A DNA stretch of 64,000 nt from Gracilariopsis chorda (GCA_003194525.1 NBIV01000223.1:84557-148556); one strand, 5' to 3'; shown: positions 45,524 to 56,169, counted from the stretch's first letter. The notes: generated by a model from the sequence alone, not told the origin. Numbers and translations: made by a program.

Positions 45524-46714
45524 CTATGTACATGATATGCGAAAATCAACGTCCTTTCTTGTGCTGTCGGAGCCGTAGAGTGTAGCTCGATATACCAGTG
45601 TTTGCCGTCTTCGACAGGGAAGAGGAGTTAAACGCCTATGTTTCGAATCTCCATTGATGATATAGGGGGGAAGGGCTTCTGTGTGAAAGTATCGTCTGTT
45701 TGAAAACGTCACCTTCGTCACATGTCCACGCACTCTCAGCCCCACAGTGAATCCAAGCCTATATTTCGAAAGTCGCACTCTCAGTTTTCTGCCTCTGCCA
45801 GGAACATCTTTGTACTTACCGGTAGCGACATCGAATATTCTGAAACCTTTCACCCCGAGCGGACCCCGACCTATATTCTTGATAGGCGGAGTAAACTGCG
45901 ATTCTTTGTTGAGCTTTTTTCTTCCACCCCTTGAGTTCTGCCTGAAATTGTTTGAAGCAAAGCTTTCTCTCGAAATATCTCGCAAGTATATTGTTCTTGG
46001 GAGGCCCCGAGGTCTTCTAGGAGCTATTTGAGGACCACGACATGGTTCTCTAATACATACTCCTATTCTATCAACTGAAGATATACAGGTTGATTGAGAT
46101 GATTGACGAGTTCCAGCGATGAATCTCGGAGAATATGAAGTGGTAAGGCGGCTCCCACCCTCAATGCGAATAAAAGAACAACTGTAGTAATCCCCGAAGA
46201 AGCCTCTTCCTCTGAAATCTCCTCCACCGTACCAGGCCCATCCAAAGACATAAACACCGTCTGGGTAAACAGAAGGAACAGTCATTGGCACTTCGTATGC
46301 CAACCCTTCCGCATCATTGCCACAGACCCTTTCACTTCTAGAATAGCATCTGTGCAATCCAGAGCTCCAACATGATATCTGGAAAGTAAATTTCCTGTGC
46401 GCGTTCTTGTCCATCATTTTGCTAACCGGCACTAACGTGAACCGCACAAATCCTGACTCTCTTTTACCATGATTGTTTCTATGCCAGGAGATAATTTGAC
46501 GTTCCCCTCTACGCCACACCTCTGCAGGTCTCTGAGGACTGATACCGGTTGGCTCGCCGTACGTATCTAGGGGAGGACAGGGGCCATAACATGCCCGAGG
46601 ACGACCATTTCCCACTCGACAGTCCAGGCGCCGAGTAGGAAGAGGCCTCGCCAAATGGCTATGGCTTTGAACCAAAGCAAAAAGCAAGGTTAGCAGAATG
46701 AAGGAGACTTTCAT
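45524..46714 (-). CDS. Putative secreted copper histidine-brace (LPMO-like) protein
   Basis: 396 aa from the ATG at 46714. A signal peptide (MKVSFILLTLLFALVQS) ends before HSHLARPLPTRR, so the mature chain would begin with His, with Pro at position 7 as in many lytic polysaccharide monooxygenases. The second brace His is probably in IISWHRNNHG. Near the end of the catalytic-like domain, YPDGVYVFGWAWYGGG and GDYYSCSFIRI match the LPMO pattern in which an aromatic residue caps the copper. Many Cys suggest disulfides. After a basic linker (about residues 230-285), the C-terminal part (GFRIFDVATGKYKDV, LGFTVGLRVRG, APPY-like PPYIINGDS, YRATLYGSD) resembles a beta-sandwich accessory module. LPMOs cleave polysaccharides oxidatively. 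Substrate and activity here are inferred, not shown. Confidence 0.65.
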   Translation of the reverse strand: MKVSFILLTLLFALVQSHSHLARPLPTRRLDCRVGNGRPRACYGPCPPLDTYGEPTGISPQRPAEVWRRGERQIISWHRNNHGKRESGFVRFTLVPVSKMMDKNAHRKFTFQISCWSSGLHRCYSRSERVCGNDAEGLAYEVPMTVPSVYPDGVYVFGWAWYGGGDFRGRGFFGDYYSCSFIRIEGGSRLTTSYSPRFIAGTRQSSQSTCISSVDRIGVCIREPCRGPQIAPRRPRGLPRTIYLRDISRESFASNNFRQNSRGGRKKLNKESQFTPPIKNIGRGPLGVKGFRIFDVATGKYKDVPGRGRKLRVRLSKYRLGFTVGLRVRGHVTKVTFSNRRYFHTEALPPYIINGDSKHRRLTPLPCRRRQTLVYRATLYGSDSTRKDVDFRISCT

Positions 46715-47639
46715 CGACAACTAAGGATTGAGGCAGCTTAGTTTGGTCTATCAAATGGAGCGTTTAAGTTTGCTTCCAAGGACAACAGTTCCAGGACGGA
46801 TGAGTTTCTAAACTGTTCCACAGGGCATCATTGTTTTATGCTAACACCGTACGGACGAAGCTGGAGGAGTGGTCGTAGCCAGAGCATCGTTTCTTAGCGG
46901 TCGTTGACAGTGGTTGTTTGACATCCGATTGCGTCATGACGACCGCCTATAAAAGCGATGTTTTCACAACTCCCCATCCAGAGTGGACGTATTTCCCGCA
47001 GAAATCCGGCTGAGTCAGAAAACTCCCGATGGTAATAGAGATTGGAGGATGTCATTATGTTCCGCTACTCTGCCAATGAAGGAAAGCACAGCTTAAGGTG
47101 AACCTAAAGACTTGTGCGTACTACAAGGGATGAGGAAGAGTAGGGATCTGCATGAATATGTATGGGGAAGGAGAGTACCGAAGGCGCCTTTGTTGTGATT
47201 ATACCGAAGAGGAATGAATCATTTAGATAGCAGCGGCTAGGATCAGATGCTCCGAGTCACCAGAGCTACCCGGTTACAATCACACACTTTCGTGCACTCG
47301 TAAACACGGACCAAAGAGTATGTTCCTCACTTCCTAGCCGCATGCGTATCTTTCGGATCCCATGCTACATTCGGATCATCCCGCAAAGCCGGAGGCTGCC
47401 AATGATTGTAGAAGAAGTTGTGGCGCTGATCGCGGCACAGATTCTTTCAAGAACCATTGCCAGTTCAGCTTGTCGATGTGTGGGTCATCGAAAACGTCAA
47501 AGTGAGAAACAGTATCTCATTCGAAGACTTGAAGGATCAGACTGAATGCCATGCAATTCGTCCTCATACTCACCAGTTGGTGAGTGGAACGTGCACGGTT
47601 CCGAGATCAGACTAACGCCGATCCATGTGTAGCGAAGAA

Positions 47640-47739
47640 TGTCCGCGAGGTTAACCTCGCGGACAGGCGAAGTCAAGAAAGATGGGTCCGTAGTACGGAC
47701 TCCGTACCGGCGGTAGTACCGTCTTTCTTGACATCGCCT
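47640..47739. repeat. Perfect 26-bp palindrome followed by a long imperfect hairpin
   Basis: Positions 47640-47665 are self-complementary (half-site TGTCCGCGAGGTT). Immediately adjacent, AGGCGAAGTCAAGAAAGATGG (47665-47685) is matched by its inverted copy at 47719-47739 with two differences, and an inner GTCCGTA/TACGGAC pair folds inside. No ORF covers it. It could be a foldback element, a hairpin RNA or a regulatory cruciform. Confidence 0.6.
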
Positions 47740-47831
47740 GTGGTCGCGAGTGTTAAACGTTTATAGAGGCATGGGCTGCGACGGCCGACGACAGCTTTTC
47801 ATGCATCAGCTCCACAACTCACTGGCGCTGT

Positions 47832-47885
47832 TTTACGTGTACACGGGCAGTATAACCTTCGGGATATGATACCTGTACACGTAAA
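47832..47885. repeat. Inverted repeat with 12-bp perfect arms
   Basis: TTTACGTGTACA at 47832-47843 is exactly matched by TGTACACGTAAA at 47874-47885. The 30-base loop contains CTTCGG. It lies 90 bp downstream of the larger hairpin. Confidence 0.55.
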
Positions 47886-48240
47886 GGGATATTCTTCTGC
47901 TCAATACCGTATCCCAACAATTCATAGCCAATAGGATTGTTTGTTCTGCAGGGATTAAAGCAAACTGGCCTCTGACAAATAGTGTGAGGTTGCTTTTGTC
48001 TTCGCTGGCTTACTCATTACGTAAGTTGGGGCTCCATTCATTGCAAGTCAATTTGAATACTGGGATACTTACGAGGGTCTTGGGTAAGGCCAACAGGCTA
48101 CCCCGGATACTACCTTACCGGTCTTGCCTTCAAACGAATACCTTTCTGCATCACTAAAGAAAGGCACTCATTGCAACGGCAATCTCGGACTAAGCTCCAG
48201 ACATTCCGCCTCACATCGACGCTGCTTGCTTGGACTCAGC

Positions 48241-49719
48241 ATGGCATTGCGATCAAGTTTTACGCTCGCTCTGCGGCGCAGTCATTGCGCACTTGTCTCT
48301 TACACCCGCTCACTTGCAACACTAAAGTCAACCGCTCCCAAGCAAGCCGCAGCAGCCGCAAAGCCAACTCCCACACCGAAGAGTGAAGAAGAATGGAGAG
48401 TTTCCAACTATTCGGGCTCCCATGGAGGATTGTCTGATAAGGATCGTATCTTTACCAATCTTTATCGCGATGGAGACTGGCGTTTAGAGGGGGCCCTAAA
48501 GCGAGGCGACTGGCACAAGACGAAAGACCTTGTGCAAATGGGGCGCGATTGGATAATTGATGAGATCAAAGCTTCTGGTCTTCGCGGTCGTGGTGGAGCA
48601 GGGTTCCCCTCCGGTCTTAAATACTCATTCATGCCGAAGGGGAGCCCGGACGGCAGGCCCAACTATCTCGTCGTCAACGCGGACGAGTCCGAACCGGGTA
48701 CTTGCAAGGATCGTGAGATCATGCGATCTGACCCACACAAATTGGTTGAGGGATGTCTGCTTGTAGGACGCGCGATGAGTGCGAGAGCGGCATACATTTA
48801 TATTCGAGGCGAGTTTATTGACGAGAGAAGAAACCTCGAGGTAGCAGTGGCTGAGGCCTATGCGAAAGGGCTACTTGGTAAGAATGCCAGCGGGTCCGGG
48901 TACGACTTCGATGTTTATGTCACTCACGGGGCCGGTGCATACATTTGTGGCGAGGAGACGGCAATGATTGAAAGCTTGGAAGGCAAGCAAGGAAAACCCC
49001 GTTTGAAGCCGCCATTCCCAGCTAACATTGGTCTCTACGGATGCCCGACCACCGTCACCAACGTGGAAACTGTGGCTGTTGTGCCGACCATTCTTCGTCG
49101 CGGATCAGATTGGTTTGCTTCATTTGGTCGAAAGGGAAATGCAGGCACGAAGTTGTTCTGCATATCGGGTCATGTTAACAACCCATGCACAGTGGAAGAG
49201 GAGATGTCTATTCCACTTCGCGAGCTGATCGACCGACATTGCGGCGGTGTTCGTGGCGGGTGGGACAACTTACTTGCCATTATTCCTGGAGGATCGTCTG
49301 TGCAATTGATGCCTAAAGATATCTGTGAAGATGTGTTCATGGACTTTGACTCCTTAAAGGCCGTCGGGTCTGGGTTGGGAACTGCCGCAGTCATTGTTAT
49401 GGATAAGAGTACAGATGTAATCGCAGCTATTTCCAGACTGTCTTACTTCTACAAGCATGAATCATGCGGACAATGTACTCCATGTCGCGAGGGTACCGGA
49501 TGGCTATGGATGCTCATGGAGCGAATGAAAGAGGGAGATGCAAAAGTTGAAGAAATCGATATGCTTTGGGAAATCACTAAGCAAATTGAGGGACACACTA
49601 TTTGCGCACTGGGGGATGCCGCCGCATGGCCGGTTCAAGGCGTGATTCGCCACTTCCGCCCAGAGTTTGAACGACGTATAGCAGAATTCCAATCTAAGAA
49701 CGTTCAGGCAGCAGTGTAG
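48241..49719 (+). CDS. NDUFV1: NADH dehydrogenase (complex I) flavoprotein 1, 51-kDa subunit
   Basis: 492 aa from the ATG at 48241, single exon. The subunit carries the FMN and the N3 [4Fe-4S] cluster and is where NADH is oxidised, in the matrix arm of mitochondrial complex I. The first about 45 residues ([23 protein letters not shown]...) are Arg/Ser/Ala-rich and free of acids, a mitochondrial presequence. Then follow [18 protein letters not shown] (NADH/FMN glycine loop, about 113), [30 protein letters not shown] (about 235), and cluster ligands in [15 protein letters not shown] (about 407) plus Cys in [14 protein letters not shown] (about 454). Length and motifs are normal. I prefer 48241 over the upstream in-frame ATG-like starts because the presequence begins there. 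Confidence 0.97.
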   Translation: MALRSSFTLALRRSHCALVSYTRSLATLKSTAPKQAAAAAKPTPTPKSEEEWRVSNYSGSHGGLSDKDRIFTNLYRDGDWRLEGALKRGDWHKTKDLVQMGRDWIIDEIKASGLRGRGGAGFPSGLKYSFMPKGSPDGRPNYLVVNADESEPGTCKDREIMRSDPHKLVEGCLLVGRAMSARAAYIYIRGEFIDERRNLEVAVAEAYAKGLLGKNASGSGYDFDVYVTHGAGAYICGEETAMIESLEGKQGKPRLKPPFPANIGLYGCPTTVTNVETVAVVPTILRRGSDWFASFGRKGNAGTKLFCISGHVNNPCTVEEEMSIPLRELIDRHCGGVRGGWDNLLAIIPGGSSVQLMPKDICEDVFMDFDSLKAVGSGLGTAAVIVMDKSTDVIAAISRLSYFYKHESCGQCTPCREGTGWLWMLMERMKEGDAKVEEIDMLWEITKQIEGHTICALGDAAAWPVQGVIRHFRPEFERRIAEFQSKNVQAAV

Positions 49720-50761
49720 GGAAGGACAAACCCAACATGAGGACCAACGAACTGGTATTCACCAGCTTAGTGCATCTTTACCTCTTTGATTTTGAGAGTA
49801 ATTCTATAGCCTAGGTTCATATCGAATTTTTGTTCCACTTCTTGTCAGCTGAGAAGTGGACGGCAAAGATAATCTGAAGAGTATCCTGAGAGAACTTCGT
49901 CTTCATCTTTCTAGGCGTCGTATACACTTTATAGTAAGCACGTCTTGCTTTCGTTTCGTTTCATGGGCCCCCGTCATCTTGTTACGATGCCATGGCAGAG
50001 ATATCTTCTTCAAAGAATCCGTGAAAGGTCAAAACCTTCTTGGCCGTTGTAAGATAAATGTTTTGGTTTTTTAAAGGATCGGTTGCTACGCGATGCACGA
50101 GAGTTTTCAACCGCTGGCGCGTCAGCAACAATCGCATACTAATACTTCAGCAATTAGGGTGCACGCAACAGATGCACCGCGTCCTCACCCGGAAGCAAGC
50201 CTCGGCCTGATGCGGACGAATTCCTGCAAGTACGCGTTGCACACTTGTCCTAGGGCAACGAGATGCATTCCCCCAAATGGCCCAGCACATATCCAGATAC
50301 AGCGTTAGGTTCATAAAAGCACAAAAAATAACGAGAAATGAGCACCAAGTTCCGGACAAGTCCCATTAAAACTGTTGGGCGGAATCTGCCTGTTATAAGC
50401 AGCAAAAACAAAAACAGCTTGTCCTCGTATCATAGATACCTCCTCACCAAACCCGGTATGCGAGCATCTTTTCTTCAAATGCAGAACAGTAGACTATTGA
50501 CCACATGCGAGATGAGCCAATCTTCCTCCTCCTGGTGGAATCAGAGCAACTACGAGAGACAAAACGGTAACCCTTACCACCAGCTGCAGATATAGGCGAG
50601 ACCCTGTTCTAGAACCCGTGAAGATACTTCATGAGCAGAAGCGTTTCTCAGTATGAGCTTGCCAAGAGCACTGAAGCCGATTGTTGCACATCTTCAGCGT
50701 GACAAGCACAAGATGCCGGGACGTGAAAGCATGGCAAGAGGATGGATTCGAGGAAGGTAGC
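49720..50761. other. Intergenic between convergent NDUFV1 and RFC2; no gene recognised
   Basis: About 1.04 kb. Short ORFs on both strands (for example 50338-50595) show no family signature or codon pattern like the neighbours. Presumably 3' UTRs and terminators of the two flanking genes. Confidence 0.5.
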
Positions 50762-51757
50762 TTACGCCTGGCATAATCGAGAGGCGAGGGCAGCAAGCTG
50801 AATAGGACTCGTAACACCATCTGCCATCCTCATGTGAATGAGTCCAATTTCTCGCAACATGTTCAACTTGGTGATTTCTTTGTCGACCTTCATGCCCCTT
50901 GCCACTCGAAAGATGGTTTGGATGATATCCAGACAGGAGTATCCTTGATCGACCAAAAACATGACCTTGGCAAACGCGCTATCTATGTCTTTCTCCAAGC
51001 ACAGCGTAATGAACTCAGCGGCCACCTTTGGATGCGGCTGGTCACAAACCTTGTTTAGATTCTTCTCGTTGACAAAACCGAACCCATTGAAGGTGCTTTG
51101 GACGTTGTTGAGTGCAATACGCATGTCGCCATCTGCGGTGAATACAGCTGCGTTGATTCCGCTTTGGTCATGGGGCACTTTTTCTGTGTCAAGCACTTGC
51201 TTAAGACGGGCTGCTACTTGTTCATCTGTGAGTCGGCGGAAGCGGACGACAGCGCAGCGACTCTGTATGGGTTCGATGATCTTCGAGGAGAGGTTGCAAG
51301 CGAGTGCAAAGCGCGTGGTGTTGCTGTGTAGCTCCATGGTGCGACGCAAGGCTTGTTGGGCAGCAGGTGTCATGGAATCGGCCTCGTCAAGGAGCACGAT
51401 CTTGTGGCGGCCCGGCGGAAGAGTGACTTTAGTCTGGGCGAACATTTTTATCTTTGTGCGCACGGTATCGATTCCTCGGTCGTCGGAAGCGTTGAGCTCA
51501 AGCACGGCGTTCTTGAGCTGATTGCCGAGGGACTCCCGCGCGAGAGCCATGATGGATGTGGTTTTCCCGCAGCCAGGGGGTCCTGCCAGCAGAATGTTAG
51601 GCATGTTGCCGTTCTTGGCGACGACTCGCAGGCGATCGATGACATCGGGGTTTCCGACGACTTGGTCGAGGGTGTTTGGGCGGTACTTCTCGACCCATGG
51701 GAGCTCGTACGTTTGCTGTGAAGAGGGCTTTGAATGGGCTTTGGATGAGGACTGCAT
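50762..51757 (-). CDS. RFC2: Replication factor C subunit 2 (clamp loader)
   Basis: 331 aa from the ATG at 51757. RFC is the five-subunit AAA+ ATPase that loads PCNA at primer ends. It shows [21 protein letters not shown] at the N-terminus, Walker [11 protein letters not shown] (about 58-67), [16 protein letters not shown], Walker [10 protein letters not shown] (about 118-126), QQALRRTME and the SRC arginine-finger motif QSRCAV (about 164). [18 protein letters not shown] and CDQPHP in the collar region are specific to this subunit (human RFC2, yeast Rfc4). The open frame upstream to 51928 is not conserved and is likely 5' UTR. It is divergent from the USP gene. Confidence 0.96.
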   Translation of the reverse strand: MQSSSKAHSKPSSQQTYELPWVEKYRPNTLDQVVGNPDVIDRLRVVAKNGNMPNILLAGPPGCGKTTSIMALARESLGNQLKNAVLELNASDDRGIDTVRTKIKMFAQTKVTLPPGRHKIVLLDEADSMTPAAQQALRRTMELHSNTTRFALACNLSSKIIEPIQSRCAVVRFRRLTDEQVAARLKQVLDTEKVPHDQSGINAAVFTADGDMRIALNNVQSTFNGFGFVNEKNLNKVCDQPHPKVAAEFITLCLEKDIDSAFAKVMFLVDQGYSCLDIIQTIFRVARGMKVDKEITKLNMLREIGLIHMRMADGVTSPIQLAALASRLCQA

Positions 51758-52494
51758 GTCTGCTGCGGGATGGAGAACGACGCTGGCCGACAAGCCTAGG
51801 CGCGACGATGGTAAGGGAGCCGCCGGTATGCATTCGAGGATGCAGACTGTTGATTTGGCGCGAAGCGAAAACGCGGATGCGCAGCTCGCAGGCAAGCGCG
51901 GCGACGTGGACACGTATTGGGCTGCCACAGGAATTGATACTGCGCGATTCTGAATTCAGATGACGTCGAAGGTCGATGCGGCACGACGGCCGCTTCTGGC
52001 AGCAAACGCATTTCGTGGAATCCGTCGAGAACGTTCGTCGAAACGAAATCGGGGCGCGCCGCGCCCTGCCAGCCAACAGCGGCCAAGTGTCGCGCCGTCA
52101 CGGGCCACGCCACGCACCGCGCGCTTCGTCGCGAGCATCGTTTATGTTGTCCATGCCCATCGCACTGGCCGGTCCGGCGTACACCGCCGTCACCCCCCTC
52201 CGTATTCCCTCAAGCGCTTGCGCGGCCTCTCCCCCCCCCCCCCCCCCAAAACTTTCTCCTCTCCTCCACCCCCACGCCGCCATAACCGCGCACCGCTTTG
52301 GCTTTCGCTTCGATATTTCTCATCTCCCGCGCACTGCGCGCGCGTCAGCGTTGCGTCCTCCTCCGGGCTCTTCTTCTCCCTCCCCCGTCGTTCTGGCGCT
52401 CGTGCTGATCGCACACCGTCCAAACTCATTCCACGCCCTCCTCGTCTCTGCAGTTTTACTCGTCCTTTCCGCATTCGCTACCACTAATCCGCTC
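51758..52494. promoter_or_regulatory. Shared upstream region of RFC2 (-) and USP (+)
   Basis: 737 bp separate the two start codons. The region is G/C-rich and contains a run of 17 C at 52231-52247. Long open frames cross it on both strands but have no conserved content. A bidirectional promoter is inferred from geometry only. Confidence 0.4.
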
Positions 52495-55041
52495 ATGGGG
52501 CGCCGCGCCAGCCACAAGGCCGCGCGCAAGAAGAACGCCAAACGCCAGCGTGCCGCTGAGAAGCGAGCCGAGCGCGCCCGCAACCGCCTCGTCGCCCAGA
52601 ACACATCTGACCCCGCCACCGCACACCATCGACTTACACTCTTGAGAGATGCCGTCATTCGCGGCGATGCTCCGGCCCCAAGGGGCCTCACTAACTTGGG
52701 TAACACATGCTTCTTCAATGCCGTTATGCAGAACTTAACTCGTGTCGCTGCCTTTCGCGATTATTTTGTCGGCGGTACACCCTGCCCTGGAGAGGGCCCA
52801 CTCACTTCTTCTCTGCGTTCCTTCTACGTCGCAATGTGGGACCTCAGCACTTCCTCTGTCCTCAATCCCTCCAAGCTCTTCACTGAGGTCGGTAAGAAGA
52901 ATCCTAGTTTCCGTGGTCGTGCCCAGCAAGACTCTCATGAGCTTATGAGGGTACTCTTCGACGGCATCGTTGAAGAAGAAAAACAGCGGCTCTCGAAGGT
53001 TTACAGGGGTATTCTTCCTTCATCCTACGAGGCCGACTCTTCTGACGCCTCTTCAGAAAGCAGTGCAGCTATCTCATCCGGCTCTTCCGATGATATAGAC
53101 GATTGTCCTGGGTCCGATGGAAACGCGGTTATTACAATAGGTCCGCAGCTACCAGTCGACCCCCTATCTGATAATGGCAAAGGTTCCATTATAACCGAGT
53201 CTTCTGACAGCCTTACCCATAACTCCAAACAGGCCGAATCGACCTTTTCAGAGCAGGACATTGAATCTGCGACCAAACACGAGAAGATTCCACCTGAGAA
53301 ACTCCGCAGCATCATCGAACGCACATTTGGCGGTACTTTGTCGTCCACAATTGTGTGCAAGGAGTGCGGATCTAAGTCATCCGTAACCGAACCGTTTCTT
53401 GACCTCCAGCTTCCTCTTGTTCCGAAAGAAGCGGAAGAGGACAATAAGAGCAACGTTCAACCACGTGCGTGTATTGACGACAAGCTCATTACGACTACCA
53501 AGGACAATGTTGCTGAGGACAAAACAGCTGAGCCCTCAAACCTTGAACAGTGTCAATTGAAGCAACCAGTGACGGTCCCTCCGAAAGTTGCCGCTCCGCC
53601 GCCACCGCCACCGCCACCGCCACCGCCACCGCCGCCGCCGAAGCGTACAGAGCGTGCAGCCACTGTAGCTGCATCGGCAGACCCTATGGAGGAGCTGCGA
53701 ACGAAAGTGAATCGTTGTGAGGCGGAACCGCACCAAGAGAACCGCTTAATAATACACCCTACCGTCCTGTCATCGGAGCTTGCCCTGTCCTCTGACACTG
53801 AAGCCGTAATTGAAGATGACGATACGGATAGCTACTGTTTGCCTTCCTTGTTCGATGACGATATTGGCGATGACAGTGATCCCGCTCTAGACGATGTCAA
53901 ATCAATGACTGCCTTCTCTACTGCAGAGGCGGCGAAGTCCCAGGGCGAGAACAAGGCGGTACTTACCAAACCCGCGTCGACTGCGCCGACTACTCGTCGT
54001 TCGTCTTCATTCATTTCTTCGTTCTTTGGCGGATTTGGCACCAGCGCAGCGGCTCCTTACGGCTACAAGTCGATCATAGGTAGTTTAGAGGACTTCATGA
54101 GAATCGAAGTGCTTGACGGCGATAACGCGTACGGTTGTGAAGAGTGCACCCGTAGAGAAAAGCTCCGCGTCGCGGTGCAGCGAAAGAGAGTAGTGACCAA
54201 ACCTGTCGCGGTCAAAATTCGTCCAGTGCCGCAAGAGATAACCGCTTTTCCTATGGCGGATTCGGCATCTGAGCCAGGATCTGATGACTCAGACGATTTG
54301 GCATCCACAAAGGCAGAGCAGATCAAATGCAAGGCGCCAAATGTCTCATTTCAGAACAACCTATCGTTGTCGAGGGAAAACCGTTCTGCAGATATTGTTT
54401 CTTCTCCCGTAACCAGCAGCGAAAGCAGCAGCAGCATCTGTTCGGAGGATGACGGTGAGCTCGTGGTTGAGGAAGAATTGGAAACCGAGCATATCGGAAC
54501 AAGTGTTATGACAACAGTTCTTCCTCGCGAAGAAGAAGAGAAGCTGCTGAAAGAAGTTAAGGTCGATATCCCCACCGTTCGCACTACAGCCGAAAAGCGA
54601 TTCATGATTCGGGAAGCACCAAATGTGCTTGCGATACAGCTAAAGCGATTTATGCAGACCGGCTTTCGAGGAGGTTTGCGAAAGATTTCAGGGAGTGTTG
54701 CATTTCCGGTTCACCTGGACATTTCGGACTTCGTCGAAGATGGCAGTGAGCATCAAGCCGACTCCCATAGCGGTATGGATGTACCGAATGTTGCGAAGAG
54801 AAAACGAAAGGACGACACTTGTGCCGAAAACAAGACGGCGAATTACCACTACATTTTGACGGGCGTGTGTGTTCATGGCGGTTCATTGTCAGGTGGCCAT
54901 TACACCGCGTATGTCCGAGAAGGTGTCGAGTCAGACAGCAGAGGAGGCTGGTACTTGTGTAATGATTCCAAGATTTCACGAGCATCAGAAAAGGACGTGC
55001 TCCATAGCGAACCATACTTGCTTTACTACGAGCGAGTTTGA
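52495..55041 (+). CDS. Ubiquitin-specific protease, USP16/USP45 type
   Basis: 848 aa from the ATG at 52495. A USP-family cysteine protease removing ubiquitin from proteins. The N-terminus is basic (SHKAARKKNAKRQRAAEKRA). The Cys box GLTNLGNTCFFNAVMQNL puts the nucleophile at about residue 70. QQDSHELMRVLFDGI follows at about 143, and the His box YHYILTGVCVHGGSLSGGHY near 799. Two CxxC pairs (CKECGS near 287; CEECTR near 548) form the structural zinc site. Between them is a long acidic, Ser-rich insertion with a run of 15 Pro (53596-53640). No zinc-finger UBP domain was seen N-terminally, unlike animal USP16. The frame is open to 51976, but upstream codons look untranslated. Confidence 0.92.
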   Translation: MGRRASHKAARKKNAKRQRAAEKRAERARNRLVAQNTSDPATAHHRLTLLRDAVIRGDAPAPRGLTNLGNTCFFNAVMQNLTRVAAFRDYFVGGTPCPGEGPLTSSLRSFYVAMWDLSTSSVLNPSKLFTEVGKKNPSFRGRAQQDSHELMRVLFDGIVEEEKQRLSKVYRGILPSSYEADSSDASSESSAAISSGSSDDIDDCPGSDGNAVITIGPQLPVDPLSDNGKGSIITESSDSLTHNSKQAESTFSEQDIESATKHEKIPPEKLRSIIERTFGGTLSSTIVCKECGSKSSVTEPFLDLQLPLVPKEAEEDNKSNVQPRACIDDKLITTTKDNVAEDKTAEPSNLEQCQLKQPVTVPPKVAAPPPPPPPPPPPPPPPKRTERAATVAASADPMEELRTKVNRCEAEPHQENRLIIHPTVLSSELALSSDTEAVIEDDDTDSYCLPSLFDDDIGDDSDPALDDVKSMTAFSTAEAAKSQGENKAVLTKPASTAPTTRRSSSFISSFFGGFGTSAAAPYGYKSIIGSLEDFMRIEVLDGDNAYGCEECTRREKLRVAVQRKRVVTKPVAVKIRPVPQEITAFPMADSASEPGSDDSDDLASTKAEQIKCKAPNVSFQNNLSLSRENRSADIVSSPVTSSESSSSICSEDDGELVVEEELETEHIGTSVMTTVLPREEEEKLLKEVKVDIPTVRTTAEKRFMIREAPNVLAIQLKRFMQTGFRGGLRKISGSVAFPVHLDISDFVEDGSEHQADSHSGMDVPNVAKRKRKDDTCAENKTANYHYILTGVCVHGGSLSGGHYTAYVREGVESDSRGGWYLCNDSKISRASEKDVLHSEPYLLYYERV

Positions 55042-55143
55042 CAGATGCAGGCTCACTCAACAATATCTGCCGTAACCTCCCGAAGTCTCTCATTTCATTA
55101 CTTTTTACAGCAACTCTTTCGAATAAGTAAATTTACCTTGGTA

Positions 55144-55959
55144 TCAGAATGGTAGATCGCGGAGATTTCCGGTGACGTTGATCTCGGAATTCGAAGCTGA
55201 CTTTGAGGGGAAGTCATTGTCACGTTTGCTACTGGAGTATCTGCTCTCCGCGTAAGAACCTGATGCTGGCTCAGAACGTGACTGCAAAATCTCGAAAGTA
55301 CTCGCTCTGACTATCGGGTCCTCTCGCTTTACGCCGTCTCGTCCAGTCCAGGAATTCAGGCCAAGGCTACCGCTTAAACCGACTCTAAATCCTTTCCGGG
55401 CCTTTGCGGCAAGTCTCGCCAGATTTCCCCAAATCTCAACACCAAGCCAACTTGTCTTGTCATCGTCAGTATCTGTGGGATCGTATTCATGAGCAACTGC
55501 AATAGAAAATGTACATAGCTCAGCGCCTGAACGTGTAACTTTGAAGACTGGGTCAGCTCCAAGGCGGCCCACCAGACATACGTGGTTCAGTTTTGGAAAG
55601 GAATCATCATATTCGATTTCAACGATGTCCGCCTCGTCTATCTCCAAATCCCACTGAGATCCTTCGAGCTCTTCAATGGCATCCTCCTCTTCGTATCCTA
55701 GATTCTCACACCGTATTGAACGAGCAAGGCGTTGCCTAGCTCGAAGAGAACTCTGCACGTGCAGCTGAATTCCCCTAAAAGATCGCTGACAAGTTGGGCT
55801 TGTGAAAGATCTCCATTTTGGTTTCAGATTTCCGTTTGGGGGAAAGGCAAATGCGGGTGGAGCATAGCTGAAAGACATGAATGTTCGTGACCATTTTTCG
55901 GGGTGCGGCATGGTTGAGCTGCTCCACATGCTTTCGAACTCTGATGGGCTTCTGAACAT
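55144..55959 (-). CDS. Organellar single-stranded DNA-binding protein (bacterial SSB type)
   Basis: 271 aa. An OB-fold SSB domain spans about residues 125-225: FPKLNHVCLVGRLGADPVFK, ELCTFSIAVAHEY, TSWLGVEIWGNLARLAAK, GFRVGLSGSLGLNSW. Bacterial-type SSBs in eukaryotes serve mitochondrial or plastid DNA. The first about 85 residues are Ser/Pro/Arg-rich with few acids until CENLGYEEEDA, consistent with a transit peptide; which organelle cannot be told. The C-terminus ends DLPF, like the protein-docking tip of bacterial SSB, although the preceding residues are not strongly acidic. The start is the ATG at 55959; later Met codons are possible. Convergent with the USP gene, 102 bp apart. Confidence 0.88.
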   Translation of the reverse strand: MFRSPSEFESMWSSSTMPHPEKWSRTFMSFSYAPPAFAFPPNGNLKPKWRSFTSPTCQRSFRGIQLHVQSSLRARQRLARSIRCENLGYEEEDAIEELEGSQWDLEIDEADIVEIEYDDSFPKLNHVCLVGRLGADPVFKVTRSGAELCTFSIAVAHEYDPTDTDDDKTSWLGVEIWGNLARLAAKARKGFRVGLSGSLGLNSWTGRDGVKREDPIVRASTFEILQSRSEPASGSYAESRYSSSKRDNDFPSKSASNSEINVTGNLRDLPF

Positions 55960-56169
55960 TCAGAATGCCGGGGGTGGTATAAAGTTTAAACCCTCTTCGA
56001 GCTGTTGCTTAGGGCCGTTCTATGACTTTCTTAATCTGTGAACGGTTAACTCTGAATTAAAAAACTTTCGATTTCTGTCCATTTTTGTTGTCTCAATGAA
56101 AAGGAGGACAAAGCTGGAAGGACAGTTCCATTACATGTGGAAGAGTATTCATCCCTCCAATTCCATATC

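Larger units (their letters stand above)
46715..48240. other. Divergent upstream region of the LPMO-like gene and NDUFV1
   Basis: About 1.5 kb without a recognisable gene. A TATAAAAG lies near 46950 on the + strand with no evident gene behind it. Strong inverted repeats occur at 47640-47739 and 47832-47885 (listed separately). The small ORF at 47342-47545 has no family features. The ORF frame upstream of NDUFV1 (48124-48240) is open but is not conserved protein. Confidence 0.45.

Noticed and set aside
48124-48240. Longer N-terminus of NDUFV1
   Set aside because: A clean mitochondrial presequence starts at 48241; the upstream residues are not presequence-like.
51976-52494. Extended N-terminus of the USP gene
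   Set aside because: The extra codons are low-complexity, cross a 17-C run and overlap the upstream region of RFC2. The basic N-terminus starting at 52495 fits the family better.
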